DNA of 38,195 bases from Phascolarctobacterium_B sp045598345 (lineage in GTDB: Bacteria > Bacillota > Negativicutes > Acidaminococcales > Acidaminococcaceae). The stretch spans positions 1 to 38,195 of the forward strand of contig JAZLLX010000088.1 of the NCBI GenBank assembly GCA_045598345.1. Reading direction: 5' to 3'. Position 1 is the stretch's first letter. Each line of letters opens with the position of its first letter. The position numbers and the translations under genes are program-made. Positions 1-7,293 of this stretch are shown in pieces. The notes beneath the pieces were generated by a model. That model was not told the DNA's origin. It saw only the letters and a program-made list of their open reading frames with translations, and searched no databases.

Positions 1-110
1 CACGGGTGAACATTGACGCTGACAAACTCTACAAAGACACCATGAAACGTGTCAAAGAGTACAGAGTGAAGAATAATGCTTATGCAAAAGCAGGGACTAA
101 GAAAAAATGA
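1..110 (+). CDS. C-terminal end of an unidentified protein (partial)
   Basis: An open frame enters from the left edge and ends at TGA 108-110, giving a Lys-rich tail that finishes AYAKAGTKKK. Its stop overlaps the ATG of the fumarase alpha gene (ATGA), so the two are probably translationally coupled and in one operon. The 35 visible residues are too few to identify the family. A C4-metabolism enzyme would fit the neighbourhood, but that is only a guess. Confidence 0.6.
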   Translation, partial: RVNIDADKLYKDTMKRVKEYRVKNNAYAKAGTKKK

Positions 111-952
111 GAGAGATTGATGTAAAGCAGGTTACTGAAGCCGTAGCAAAACTTTGCAAGGATTCTTGTTATTATTTGCCCGAAGAACTGTTGGCTTATT
201 ACAAGAAGGCAGTTGATGTGGAAGAATCACCGCTGGGCAAAGAAATTTTGAACACCATTATTGAAAATGCGGAACTTGCCAAAAGCAAAGATGTACCTAT
301 TTGCCAGGACACAGGACTGACGGTTGTGTTTATGGAAATCGGTCAGGATGTACATTTTGCCGGAGGGGATTTGTACACCGCAATTCATCAGGGTGTGGCG
401 GACGGTTATGTTAAAGGATACCTCCGTAAGTCCAGTGTGGATGACCCGGTGTTTGTCCGCAAGAATACAAATGACAATACCCCCGCTATTATCCATACCA
501 CCATTGTTCCCGGGGAAAAGGTGAAAATCACGGTTTGCCCCAAGGGCTGCGGCAGCGAAAATATGGGTGCCATGAAAATGTTGAAGCCCGCTGATGGTGT
601 GGAAGGTATTATCAAGTTTGTAGTTGACACGGTCCGCAGTGCAGGCCCCAATCCCTGTCCGCCCGTAACGGTTGGCGTAGGTGTGGGCGGCAATATGGAA
701 AAGGCCACATTGCTTGCAAAGTATTCCCTGACCCGTAAGGTTGGCGAGCATAACAGTAACCCCAAATATGCAGAACTGGAAACCAAACTATTAGAGTTGG
801 TGAACAAAACAGGCGTGGGCCCCAGCGGTTTGGGCGGACGCATTACAGCGGTGGCTGTGAACATTGAATATGCCCCCACCCATATTGGCGCTATGCCTGT
901 GGCGGTGAACTTGAATTGTCATGCGGCCCGCAGGGCTGAAATGGTATTGTAA
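107..952 (+). CDS. Fumarate hydratase class I, alpha subunit
   Basis: 281 aa, the N-terminal half of a two-subunit iron-sulfur fumarase or L(+)-tartrate dehydratase-type enzyme that interconverts fumarate and malate in the cytoplasm. The family is recognised by PICQDTGLTVVF, CPKGCGSENMGAMKML and GPNPCPPVTVGVGVGG; the three cysteines in these blocks are the expected ligands of the oxygen-sensitive 4Fe-4S cluster. The ATG overlaps the upstream stop and the stop (950-952) overlaps the Shine-Dalgarno sequence of the beta gene, so both subunits are co-translated. Fumarase is preferred over tartrate dehydratase on general grounds; sequence alone does not exclude the latter. An anaerobe using the malate-fumarate-succinate route would need this enzyme. 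Confidence 0.93.
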   Translation: MREIDVKQVTEAVAKLCKDSCYYLPEELLAYYKKAVDVEESPLGKEILNTIIENAELAKSKDVPICQDTGLTVVFMEIGQDVHFAGGDLYTAIHQGVADGYVKGYLRKSSVDDPVFVRKNTNDNTPAIIHTTIVPGEKVKITVCPKGCGSENMGAMKMLKPADGVEGIIKFVVDTVRSAGPNPCPPVTVGVGVGGNMEKATLLAKYSLTRKVGEHNSNPKYAELETKLLELVNKTGVGPSGLGGRITAVAVNIEYAPTHIGAMPVAVNLNCHAARRAEMVL

Positions 953-962
953 GGAGGTTATG

Positions 963-1520
963 ATGGCAGAGATTAAATATATCAAAGCGCCTCTTACAGC
1001 CGAAACAGTAAAAGGTTTGCATGCAGGTGATGTGGTACGCATTTCCGGCTATATCTATACCGCCCGTGATGCGGCGCACAAGCGTTTGACCGAAGCGTTG
1101 GCAAGGGGAGAAAAATTGCCTTTGGATTTGAAAGACAATGTTATTTACTATGTAGGCCCTTCCCCCACGAAGCCCGGTGAAGTGGTTGGCAGTGCAGGAC
1201 CCACCACCAGCGGCAGAATGGACAAATATACCCCCACTTTGATTCAGCAAGGGATGCGGGGTATGATTGGCAAGGGCTTGCGTTCCAAGGAAGTTATTGA
1301 TGCCTGTGTAAAATATGGTGCGGTTTATTTTGTGGCTGTGGGCGGTGCGGCAGCGGTTATTTCCAAATCCATCGTGGGCGAAAAGATGATTGCTTATGAA
1401 GATTTGGGGCCGGAGGCCATCCGCCGTTACGAAGTAAAAGATTTCCCGGCGATTGTTTGTATTGACACCCAGGGAAATGACTTCTACAAAGAGGGCATTG
1501 CCAAGTATTCCAAAGAGTAA
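963..1520 (+). CDS. Fumarate hydratase class I, beta subunit
   Basis: About 185 aa, the C-terminal (beta) partner of the class I fumarase. Recognisable blocks are GDVVRISGYIYTARDAAHKR near the N-terminus, VGSAGPTTSGRMDKYTP in the middle, and VGGAAAVISKSIV with EDLGPEAIRRYEV further on. An in-frame extension to about 921 exists, but AAGGAGG at 951-957 gives correct spacing to ATG 963 (an adjacent ATG at 960 is the alternative). It follows the alpha gene by 10 nt and is the last gene of the operon: a strong rho-independent terminator begins 13 nt after the stop. Confidence 0.92.
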   Translation: MAEIKYIKAPLTAETVKGLHAGDVVRISGYIYTARDAAHKRLTEALARGEKLPLDLKDNVIYYVGPSPTKPGEVVGSAGPTTSGRMDKYTPTLIQQGMRGMIGKGLRSKEVIDACVKYGAVYFVAVGGAAAVISKSIVGEKMIAYEDLGPEAIRRYEVKDFPAIVCIDTQGNDFYKEGIAKYSKE

Positions 1521-1533
1521 TAAATTTTACATT

Positions 1534-1571
1534 AAAAGGGCGGCTTGAGGGTCGCCCTTTTCTTTTTGTTT
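1534..1571 (+). terminator. Rho-independent terminator of the fumarase operon
   Basis: Inverted repeat AAAAGGGCG / CGCCCTTTT with a short loop followed by a T-rich run, 13 nt after the beta-subunit stop. Confidence 0.9.
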
Positions 1572-1577
1572 TATTTC

Positions 1578-1606
1578 TTGACTTATACGGGCAAAATCAT
1601 TAAAAT
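1578..1606 (+). promoter_or_regulatory. metQ promoter
   Basis: TTGACT (1578-1583), 17-nt spacer, TAAAAT (1601-1606). The predicted transcript leader before metQ is only about 45 nt, too short for a SAM riboswitch, so methionine control (if any) must be of another kind. Confidence 0.75.
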
Positions 1607-1658
1607 AGATGTAATTTTCGTATTTAAGAAAATTTGAAAATGAGGAGGAAATAGGAAA

Positions 1659-2447
1659 ATGAAAAAAATTTTGATTTCGTTGTTGGCAGTGGCCGCCTTG
1701 GCAGTGGCCGGCTGTGGCGGTAACAAGAGTAATGAATTGCGTGTAGGCGCAACTTCCGTACCCCATGCGGAGATTTTGAATGCGGTTAAACCCATGTTGG
1801 AGAAGGACGGCGTTAAGTTGACAGTTATTGAGTTCAGCGATTATGTCAAACCTAATTTGGCGTTGAATGACAAGGAACTGGATGCCAATTATTTCCAACA
1901 CGGGCCTTACTTGGAGTCCTTTGCCAAAGAAAGAAAATTGGCATTGGTATCCGTCGGCAATGTGCATATTGAACCTATGGGCATTTATTCCAAAAAGTTG
2001 AAAGATGTCAAAGCAGTTCCCAACGGTGCAAAGGTTGCTATTCCCAACGACCCCACCAACGGCGGCCGTGCGTTGAATTTGCTGGCTAAAGCAGGTCTGG
2101 TAACTTTGAAAGAGGGCGCAGGCATCAGTGCGGTGGTCGGTGATGTGGTAGCTAATCCGAAGAATGTGAAGATTGTGGAAGTGGAAGCGGCTTTGCTGCC
2201 CCGTTCTTTGGATGATGTGGCTGTAGCAGTCATTAACTGTAACTTCGCTTTGGAAGCAAAACTCAATCCTACCAAGGATGCACTCTTTATGGAAGGCGGC
2301 GAGTCCCCCTATGCTAATTTGGTTGCAGTTCGCAAGGGTGATGAAAAACGGGCTGAGATTGTGAAACTGATGAAAGCATTGCAGAGCCCTGAATCCAAGA
2401 AATTTATTGTAGAAAAGTATAAGGGAGCAGTAGTCCCCACCTTCTAA
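1659..2447 (+). CDS. metQ: MetQ/NlpA-family methionine-binding lipoprotein
   Basis: 262 aa. A lysine-start signal peptide with hydrophobic core ends in the lipobox LAVAGC (Cys about residue 19), so the protein is predicted to be lipidated and anchored in a membrane. The mature part carries NlpA/MetQ family blocks: GATSVPHAEIL near the N-terminus, ELDANYFQHGPYL, and the KVAIPNDPTNGGRAL ligand-binding segment. Members deliver D- or L-methionine to the MetNI ABC transporter. No metN or metI lies next to it here: it has its own promoter and is followed by a hairpin-rich intergenic region. It may serve a transporter encoded elsewhere. Ribosome binding site GAGGAGG lies just upstream. Confidence 0.9.
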   Translation: MKKILISLLAVAALAVAGCGGNKSNELRVGATSVPHAEILNAVKPMLEKDGVKLTVIEFSDYVKPNLALNDKELDANYFQHGPYLESFAKERKLALVSVGNVHIEPMGIYSKKLKDVKAVPNGAKVAIPNDPTNGGRALNLLAKAGLVTLKEGAGISAVVGDVVANPKNVKIVEVEAALLPRSLDDVAVAVINCNFALEAKLNPTKDALFMEGGESPYANLVAVRKGDEKRAEIVKLMKALQSPESKKFIVEKYKGAVVPTF

Positions 2448-2451
2448 TGCT

Positions 2452-2564
2452 CGTTATTGTCGGTTTATGCTGTGTTGCCGTTCCCAAAAATGACCTCGAT
2501 GACCGCAAGGTCTATCTCGTCCATTTTTTGTCCGGCGCCTTGCCTAAACACGACACTAACTTCG
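2452..2564. repeat. Long imperfect inverted repeat (about 113 nt)
   Basis: The two halves fold on each other almost end to end. Outer arms are CGTTATTGTCG and CGACACTAACTTCG; middle parts are CCCAAAAATG with CATTTTTTGTCC; the centre is GACC-GCAA-GGTC, a stem closed by a GCAA loop. It does not resemble a simple terminator (no terminal T run). It could be a structured RNA or a small non-autonomous element. An in-frame stretch crossing it is not supported as a gene. Confidence 0.6.
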
Positions 2565-2596
2565 CATTGTATTTTAGTACGTGATGAAATGCAAAT

Positions 2597-2630
2597 AAAA
2601 AGCGACTTGCGAAAGCAGGTCGCTTTTGTT
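2597..2630 (+). terminator. Terminator between metQ and the rlmI-like gene
   Basis: AAAAGCGACTTGC, GAAA loop, GCAGGTCGCTTTT: a strong hairpin with an A/T-flanked stem, able to work in both directions. Confidence 0.8.
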
Positions 2631-2635
2631 ATAAT
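2607..2635 (+). promoter_or_regulatory. Promoter of the rlmI-like gene, overlapping the terminator
   Basis: TTGCGA (2607-2612), 17-nt spacer, perfect TATAAT (2630-2635). The -35 lies inside the terminator stem. Confidence 0.6.
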
Positions 2636-2671
2636 ACGGAAATCTTATTTGTCAAAAAAAGAGGTGTTGGT

Positions 2672-3921
2672 ATGCGTAATTATCCAAAGTTTTATATTAC
2701 CGCAAAAGGTGAAAAGTTTATTAAAACAGGCCATGTGTGGGTCTTTAGGGATGAGGTGACCAAGGTTGAGGGCACTTATCAAAACGGGGATATTGTGGAT
2801 GTTTTGAGCCCTAAAGGCAAATATGTTGGCAGCGGTTTTGTGAATGACAATTCCAAAATCAGGGTGAGGATTATTTCCACTAATACCAACGATAAATTTG
2901 ACGATGACTTTTGGCAACGCCGCACCCGTTATGCCCTTAACTACCGCCGTCAGGTTATGGGTGATGATTTTAATTGTTGTCGGCTGATTTTTGGTGAGGC
3001 GGACGGCTTCCCCGGCCTTACGGTGGACAGGTTTAACGATGTGCTTGTGGCACAGGTTTTGTCTTTAGGCACGGAGCAAAGGAAGGATTTAATCTTCAAA
3101 ATCCTGTTGCATGATTTACCGGAGATTAAGGGAATTTATGAGCGTAATGATGTGAAAATCCGTGAACTGGAAGGCATGGAGCAGGGAACGGGCTGGTATC
3201 AGATGCAGGGCGAAGGGCGAAGGGTGAAAGGCGAAGGGACAGAGGTATCAGGTGTCAGGTGTCAGGTTTGGAAAACGGGATTACGGAGATTGTGGAGAAC
3301 GGTATTCGGTACAAGGTTGATTTCGCCAACGGGCAGAAAACAGGTTTTTTTCTTGACCAAAAATATAACCGTCAGGCAGTGGGGAAGATTGCCAAGGGTC
3401 GCAAGGTTTTGGATTGCTTCACCCATACAGGTTCTTTCGCTTTGAACGCCTTGCAGGGCGGAGCGGAACGGGTTACGGCGGTGGATATATCGGCAGATGC
3501 CCTAAGAATGGCGGAGGAGAATGCCAAATTGAATGGCTGGCAGTTGGAAACGGTGGAGGCAAATGTCTTTGATTTGCTGACTAAGTTTGTGGATGAGCAT
3601 AACAAGGATTACGATTTCATAATTTTGGACCCGCCGGCATTCACCAAGAGCGGTGCAACGGTGCAGAGCGCTATTCGTGGTTACAAAGAAATCAACAAAA
3701 AAGCCATGAAACTTTTGCCCCGTGGCGGTTATCTTGCCACTTGCAGTTGCTCCCACTTCATGAAGGAAGAATTTTTTGTGGAAATGTTAAAACAGGCGGC
3801 GGCAGAAGCGGCAGTTTCCTTACGGCAAGTGGAAGCCCGCCAGCAAGCCCCCGACCATCCGATTCTTTGGAACGTGCCCGAAACAAATTACCTGAAATTC
3901 TACATTTTCCAAGTGGTGTAA
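2672..3921 (+). pseudogene. RlmI-type 23S rRNA (cytosine-C5) methyltransferase, frameshifted by a heptamer array
   Basis: Two overlapping frames together make one class I SAM-dependent rRNA methyltransferase. The first part (from ATG 2672) holds the PUA-like N-terminal domain and the GEADGFPGLTVDRF block. The second part holds FANGQKTGFFLDQK, the SAM-binding DCFTHTGSFALNAL, the LDPPAF motif and TCSCSH with the expected catalytic cysteine. The break falls exactly in an 8 x 7-nt array (3210-3265) in the linker between the halves. Removing those 56 nt joins the frames in register and gives a normal-looking linker running ...GWYQMQ then GLENGITEIV. The rest of both halves shows no decay. It is either a recent pseudogene or a phase-variable gene, since any repeat number divisible by three restores the frame. 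A GTG at 3259 could start the second half alone, lacking the PUA domain. Confidence 0.85.
3210..3265. repeat. Array of eight degenerate heptamers inside the rlmI-like gene
   Basis: Successive units: GCGAAGG, GCGAAGG, GTGAAAG, GCGAAGG, GACAGAG, GTATCAG, GTGTCAG, GTGTCAG. A ninth, weaker unit may precede (3203-3209). Total 56 nt is not a multiple of three, which explains the frameshift. The sequence character resembles the purine-rich tract at 35296-35412. Confidence 0.85.
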
Positions 3922-3939
3922 ATTTCAAAACAGATTAGG

Positions 3940-4067
3940 AACTTGAAATAGGAAGGCGGTGCTATTTCAAGTTCAGAGTTAAACTTGAAATAAGAATGGG
4001 GTGTTATTTCAAGTTGGCTTGCAAACTTGAAATAAAGAGTGTATAATATAAACACTTATTTCAAGTT
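3940..4067 (+). promoter_or_regulatory. Operator array and promoter of the first fic gene
   Basis: Six copies of one 11-bp half-site form three inverted pairs: AACTTGAAATA at 3940, 3982 and 4024, and its reverse complement TATTTCAAGTT at 3963, 4005 and 4057. The forward half-sites are 42 bp apart, about four helical turns, so they lie on one DNA face. The third pair encloses the -10 TATAAT (4042-4047) and its forward half-site overlaps the spacer after the -35 TTGCAA (4019-4024). This looks like a repressor array; the Fic protein's own C-terminal winged helix is a natural candidate binder (inference). Confidence 0.85.
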
Positions 4068-4079
4068 GGAGGATATAAA

Positions 4080-5237
4080 ATGACAAACAGAGCCGGGACT
4101 TTAGTCCAAAACTTATCAGGTAAATTGGCATATCAATCTTATAAACCTTTGGCCTTACCACCGCAGCCGCCGATTAATTTATCAAAAGACGTTATGGATT
4201 TATTGACGGATGCCAATAAAAAACTTGCGTATCTGGACGGAATTTCTGTTCAAATTCCCGATCTGGATTTATTTGTATCTATGTATGTTCGTAAGGAAGC
4301 ACTTTTGTCATCTCAAATTGAAGGAACTCAGTGCACTTTGGATGATATTTTTGACCCGTCCGTAGATGCCAATAAAAATCTGGAAGTTTCTGATGTTGTT
4401 AATTATGTCAAAGCCATGGAGTACGGACTGGAGCGTATGCAAAAAATCCCCGTCTGTTGCAGGTTAATTAAAGAAATTCATGAGATTTTGTTGGCAAATG
4501 TACGTGGAGCGGACAAAGAGCCAAGCGAGTTCCGCCGTTCACAAAATTGGATTGGCGGCAGAGGGTCTTCCCTGCACAACGCCAGCTACATTCCGCCCAA
4601 TGTAGAGGATATGCAGCAGGGAATGAGTGATTTGGAAAAATATATCAATGGCAATAACGATTTGGATTATTTGATTCAGGCGGCTTTGATTCATTATCAG
4701 TTTGAAACCATACATCCTTTTCTTGACGGTAACGGAAGAATAGGACGGCTTTTGATAACATTGTTTTTGGTGGACAAAAAAATTCTTCACAGTCCTGTGT
4801 TATATCTGTCTTATTTTCTCAAACTGAACCGCATTGAGTATTATGACAGAATGACGCAGGTAAGGCGTTCGGGAGATTTTGAACAGTGGGTAGAATTCTT
4901 TTTAAGGGCAGTAAGGGAAACGGCCGAAGATGGCATAAGAACCATTGGGAAACTGCAAGCTCTTCACCAAAAAAATCTGGAAATAATATCAGCAAGTTCA
5001 TCTTCCCGTACAAGGGAAAAGGTAATAACGATTTTTACTTATCTGGAGCGTAATCCTATAGCGGATATAAAAAACACTTCCGTGAAACTGGGAATGGCGT
5101 ATAATACGGTGGCGACTGTTTTTGAAAAATTATGTGAATGGAATATTTTAGAACAACGTGAAAAGGCCGGAAGGATGAGAATTTATGCTTATGAAGATTA
5201 CTTAAAAATTCTTCGTGCGGATACTGAAATTTTGTAG
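4080..5237 (+). CDS. Class II Fic protein with C-terminal winged helix
   Basis: 385 aa. The Fic active-site motif HPFLDGNGRIGR is at residues 212-223; His212 is the catalytic residue for AMPylation (transfer of AMP from ATP to a protein hydroxyl). An intact inhibitory motif SSQIEG lies at 77-82, N-terminal to the Fic core, which defines class II self-inhibited enzymes. The last 100 residues look like a winged helix (segments EKVITIFTYLERNP and MAYNTVATVFEKLCEWNIL), seen in many Fic proteins that also act as regulators. The target is unknown. An elaborate operator array covers its promoter. A second Fic gene of different sequence lies about 100 nt downstream with its own promoter; this is an accessory-island arrangement. 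ATG 4080 follows GGAGG. Confidence 0.92.
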   Translation: MTNRAGTLVQNLSGKLAYQSYKPLALPPQPPINLSKDVMDLLTDANKKLAYLDGISVQIPDLDLFVSMYVRKEALLSSQIEGTQCTLDDIFDPSVDANKNLEVSDVVNYVKAMEYGLERMQKIPVCCRLIKEIHEILLANVRGADKEPSEFRRSQNWIGGRGSSLHNASYIPPNVEDMQQGMSDLEKYINGNNDLDYLIQAALIHYQFETIHPFLDGNGRIGRLLITLFLVDKKILHSPVLYLSYFLKLNRIEYYDRMTQVRRSGDFEQWVEFFLRAVRETAEDGIRTIGKLQALHQKNLEIISASSSSRTREKVITIFTYLERNPIADIKNTSVKLGMAYNTVATVFEKLCEWNILEQREKAGRMRIYAYEDYLKILRADTEIL

Positions 5238-5260
5238 AGATGTGAACATAGCAAATATAT

Positions 5261-5319
5261 TTGATTTTTCTGGTGTAATCTGGTATAATCGGGTGTAATC
5301 AGGTATAAACTGGTATGAA
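5261..5319 (+). promoter_or_regulatory. Promoter of the second fic gene with five 10-bp tandem repeats
   Basis: TTGATT (5261-5266), 17-nt spacer, TATAAT (5284-5289). Five head-to-tail decamers start at 5270, 5280, 5290, 5300 and 5310 (CTGGTGTAAT, CTGGTATAAT, CGGGTGTAAT, CAGGTATAAA, CTGGTATGAA). The -10 hexamer is itself part of the second unit, so a protein reading the repeats would occlude polymerase. Confidence 0.75.
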
Positions 5320-5339
5320 ATGGGAAGAGGAGAGGTATT

Positions 5340-6398
5340 ATGATTGACATTAAAAATATAAAAATTACGCCGGATATTCTGAGAAAAATTGCGGATGTGG
5401 ATGCTTTTAATGGCCGCTGGCAGGGTAAAAGGGAAAGATTAAAAACAGAAGAACTGCATAGTATGAAAAGAATTGCCACCATTGAATCTGTCGGTTCTTC
5501 AAATCGTATTGAGGGGAACAAAATGACGGATATGGCAATAGAAACTTTGTTTGAAAATATATCCAGAAAATCTTTTGCTGACAGGGATGAGGAAGAGGTC
5601 GCCGGTTATGCGGATTTGCTTAATACCATATTTGATAACTACACAGAAATAAAGTTATCTGAGAATTACATTAAACAGCTACATCAAATTATGTTGCGGT
5701 ACTCTACGAAGGATGAAAGGCATCGTGGAGAGTATAAAACAGATACTAACAGGGTGGTGGCTTTTGACAGTCAGGGGAAGGAAATAGGAGTAATATTTGA
5801 AACGGCCTCTGCGTTTGACACGCCAAGATTAATGGCAGAATTGGTGGAGTGGACAAATAGAAATCTTGCAGACGGATATTTGCATCCTTTGATTGTGATA
5901 GGGAGTTTTGTGGTGCATTTTTTGGCGATACATCCTTTTAGTGACGGTAACGGAAGGTTATCCCGGGCGTTGACTATTTTACTTATGTTACAGTCCGGGT
6001 ATGAATATATGCCCTACGCATCAATGGAATCGGTAGTAGAAGCCACAAAGGACAGTTATTACAGGGCATTGAGGAGGACTCAAAAAAATATTTGGAAAGA
6101 CAAAGTGGATTATGAACCTTGGCTGGTTTATTTCTTGACCTCTTTGCAAAAGCAAAAAGGGATTTTGGAAGAAAAACTTATCAATTTGAACAGGGCAAAG
6201 AAAAAAGATTTTTCCCGTGTTGAAGAAAAGATATTTGATTTGTTTGAAGTCCGTAAGGATTGGACAGTGGGGGAGATGTCAAAAGAGTTGGAAATCAGCA
6301 CAGAAACAGTGAGGAAAGCAGTGTATGGAATGGTGGATAAGGGGTTTCTTGAGAGGAAAGGCCAGGGGCGTTCTACTTGGTATGAAAAGAGAATATAA
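5340..6398 (+). CDS. Class II Fic protein, second copy
   Basis: 352 aa. Fic motif HPFSDGNGRLSR at residues 198-209 with the catalytic His198; inhibitory motif SNRIEG at 54-59, so again class II. The C-terminus carries a helix-turn-helix (WTVGEMSKELEISTETVRKA) and a wing ending in RSTWYEKRI. It is only distantly similar to the upstream Fic protein, so the pair looks like two independent acquisitions rather than a tandem duplication. It may AMPylate a cellular protein and regulate its own promoter through the decamer repeats; both are inference. ATG follows AGGAGAGG, and a strong bidirectional terminator starts at the stop codon. Confidence 0.92.
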   Translation: MIDIKNIKITPDILRKIADVDAFNGRWQGKRERLKTEELHSMKRIATIESVGSSNRIEGNKMTDMAIETLFENISRKSFADRDEEEVAGYADLLNTIFDNYTEIKLSENYIKQLHQIMLRYSTKDERHRGEYKTDTNRVVAFDSQGKEIGVIFETASAFDTPRLMAELVEWTNRNLADGYLHPLIVIGSFVVHFLAIHPFSDGNGRLSRALTILLMLQSGYEYMPYASMESVVEATKDSYYRALRRTQKNIWKDKVDYEPWLVYFLTSLQKQKGILEEKLINLNRAKKKDFSRVEEKIFDLFEVRKDWTVGEMSKELEISTETVRKAVYGMVDKGFLERKGQGRSTWYEKRI

Positions 6399-6440
6399 AA
6401 ATAACCCGTTTGCAGTTAATTGCAAGCGGGTTATTTTTTA
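6397..6440. terminator. Bidirectional terminator between fic2 and the XRE gene
   Basis: AAAATAACCCG...TTGCA, short loop, TGCAAGCGGGTTATTTT with an A run on one side and a T run on the other. It overlaps the stop codons of both converging genes. Confidence 0.9.
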
Positions 6441-6757
6441 TCATGAATGCCAAGCAATGTGCTTAGGGCATTTCTTTTTTCTAAGGGATAGGTTCGCAGT
6501 TTGGCAATGATTTTCTGTTCGTCAGGGGACAGGGTGAATTTGTTTTTGTTATCTATTTCCTCAAATAATTCGTCAAGGGGAAGCCCGGAAATATTTAATA
6601 TTTTCAAAAAGGTGAGAATATCAGGCATAGTTTTTCCCTTTTCCCAACAGCAAACACATTGTTTGGTTGCACCAACTATTTTTCCCAATTCAATTTGTGT
6701 CAGTCCTAAGTATTGGCGTATATATTTAATTTTGTTGGCAATGAATAACTCATCCAT
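6431..6757 (-). CDS. XRE-family transcriptional regulator
   Basis: About 108 aa. The N-terminal Cro/CI helix-turn-helix runs from IKYIRQYLGLTQIELGKIVG to CWEKGKTMPDILTFLKI; the C-terminal 40 residues are charged and unassigned. An upstream in-frame ATG exists, but AAAGGAGA on the minus strand positions ATG 6757 correctly, giving a protein starting MDELFIANK. It is divergent from the YkvA-type gene and three related palindromes fill the space between them, so it probably represses itself and that gene. No peptidase or second regulator accompanies it. Confidence 0.85.
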   Translation of the reverse strand: MDELFIANKIKYIRQYLGLTQIELGKIVGATKQCVCCWEKGKTMPDILTFLKILNISGLPLDELFEEIDNKNKFTLSPDEQKIIAKLRTYPLEKRNALSTLLGIHDKK

Positions 6758-6770
6758 AGTCGCATCTCCT

Positions 6771-6859
6771 TTTACTATAAAGTACAATAATATTTTACTT
6801 TGTAAAAAGAAAAGTTGCGTAATTATTTACTTGACAGTAAATGTAAATGCAACTATAAT
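6771..6859. promoter_or_regulatory. Divergent control region with three palindromes and a consensus promoter
   Basis: Three related inverted repeats of type TTTACT-N4-AGTAAA: 6771-6786 (TTTACT ATAA AGTACA), 6794-6806 (TTTAC TTT GTAAA) and 6826-6841 (TTTACT TGAC AGTAAA, perfect arms). The third encloses the -35 TTGACA (6831-6836), which with a 17-nt spacer and TATAAT (6854-6859) forms a consensus promoter for the rightward gene. The first lies just before the XRE start. The likely ligand is the XRE protein. Confidence 0.8.
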
Positions 6860-6887
6860 ATAATAAAACCAGTAGGGAGGATTAATC

Positions 6888-7256
6888 ATGGCTAAATTTA
6901 CAGATGAAGAGTTAAATAATTCAATGGATAAGTATGCTGAAAGTTATGATGACGGCAAGTTTTGGTCTATCATTAGAAAGTATGGCAAGAAAATTGGCGG
7001 TGGTTTGCTGACAAAGGCACTGCAACTTTATTATCTTTTGCAAAAAGGGGATGTCCCGAACAAAATAAAACTTATGATTATGGGTGCTTTGGCATATTTA
7101 ATTAGCCCATTAGATTTGATACCAGACGTAATACCGTTGTTAGGGTGGACGGATGATGCGGCGGCAGTTGGCTTGGTTGTGAATCAGTTAAGTAATTATA
7201 TTGATAGTGATATAGTGGATATGGCGCGAAAGAAGATTGAGGAGATTTTTGGGTAA
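6888..7256 (+). CDS. YkvA/DUF1232 family protein
   Basis: 122 aa. The conserved DUF1232 segment is at about residues 60-105: KLMIMGALAYLISPLDLIPD then VIPLLGWTDDAAAVGLVV. This hydrophobic hairpin with the SPLDLIPD signature is diagnostic for the family, whose members are small, probably membrane-associated proteins of unknown biochemical role. It is transcribed from a near-consensus promoter embedded in the XRE operator region. ATG 6888 follows GGGAGG. A 64-aa charged protein and then the RiPP genes lie downstream on the same strand, but a separate promoter for those is possible. Confidence 0.88.
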   Translation: MAKFTDEELNNSMDKYAESYDDGKFWSIIRKYGKKIGGGLLTKALQLYYLLQKGDVPNKIKLMIMGALAYLISPLDLIPDVIPLLGWTDDAAAVGLVVNQLSNYIDSDIVDMARKKIEEIFG

Positions 7257-7293
7257 GTAGTTTTAATGTTGATAGTTGTGTTGGGAGAAAAAA

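Noticed and set aside
227..751. Long open frames opposite or overlapping the fumarase, ackA, smc and other core genes
   Set aside because: They lack ribosome binding sites and recognisable domains and overlap clearly conserved genes; they are frame shadows.
1607..1658. SAM or methionine riboswitch before metQ
   Set aside because: The leader after the promoter is only about 45 nt and shows no riboswitch fold.
2457..2759. 100-codon frame between metQ and the rlmI-like gene
   Set aside because: It crosses a long hairpin, a terminator and the promoter of the next gene, and resembles no protein family.
3940..4067. CRISPR-like regular repeats
   Set aside because: Half-sites alternate orientation and overlap a promoter, which is operator architecture; intervening sequences are too short and similar.
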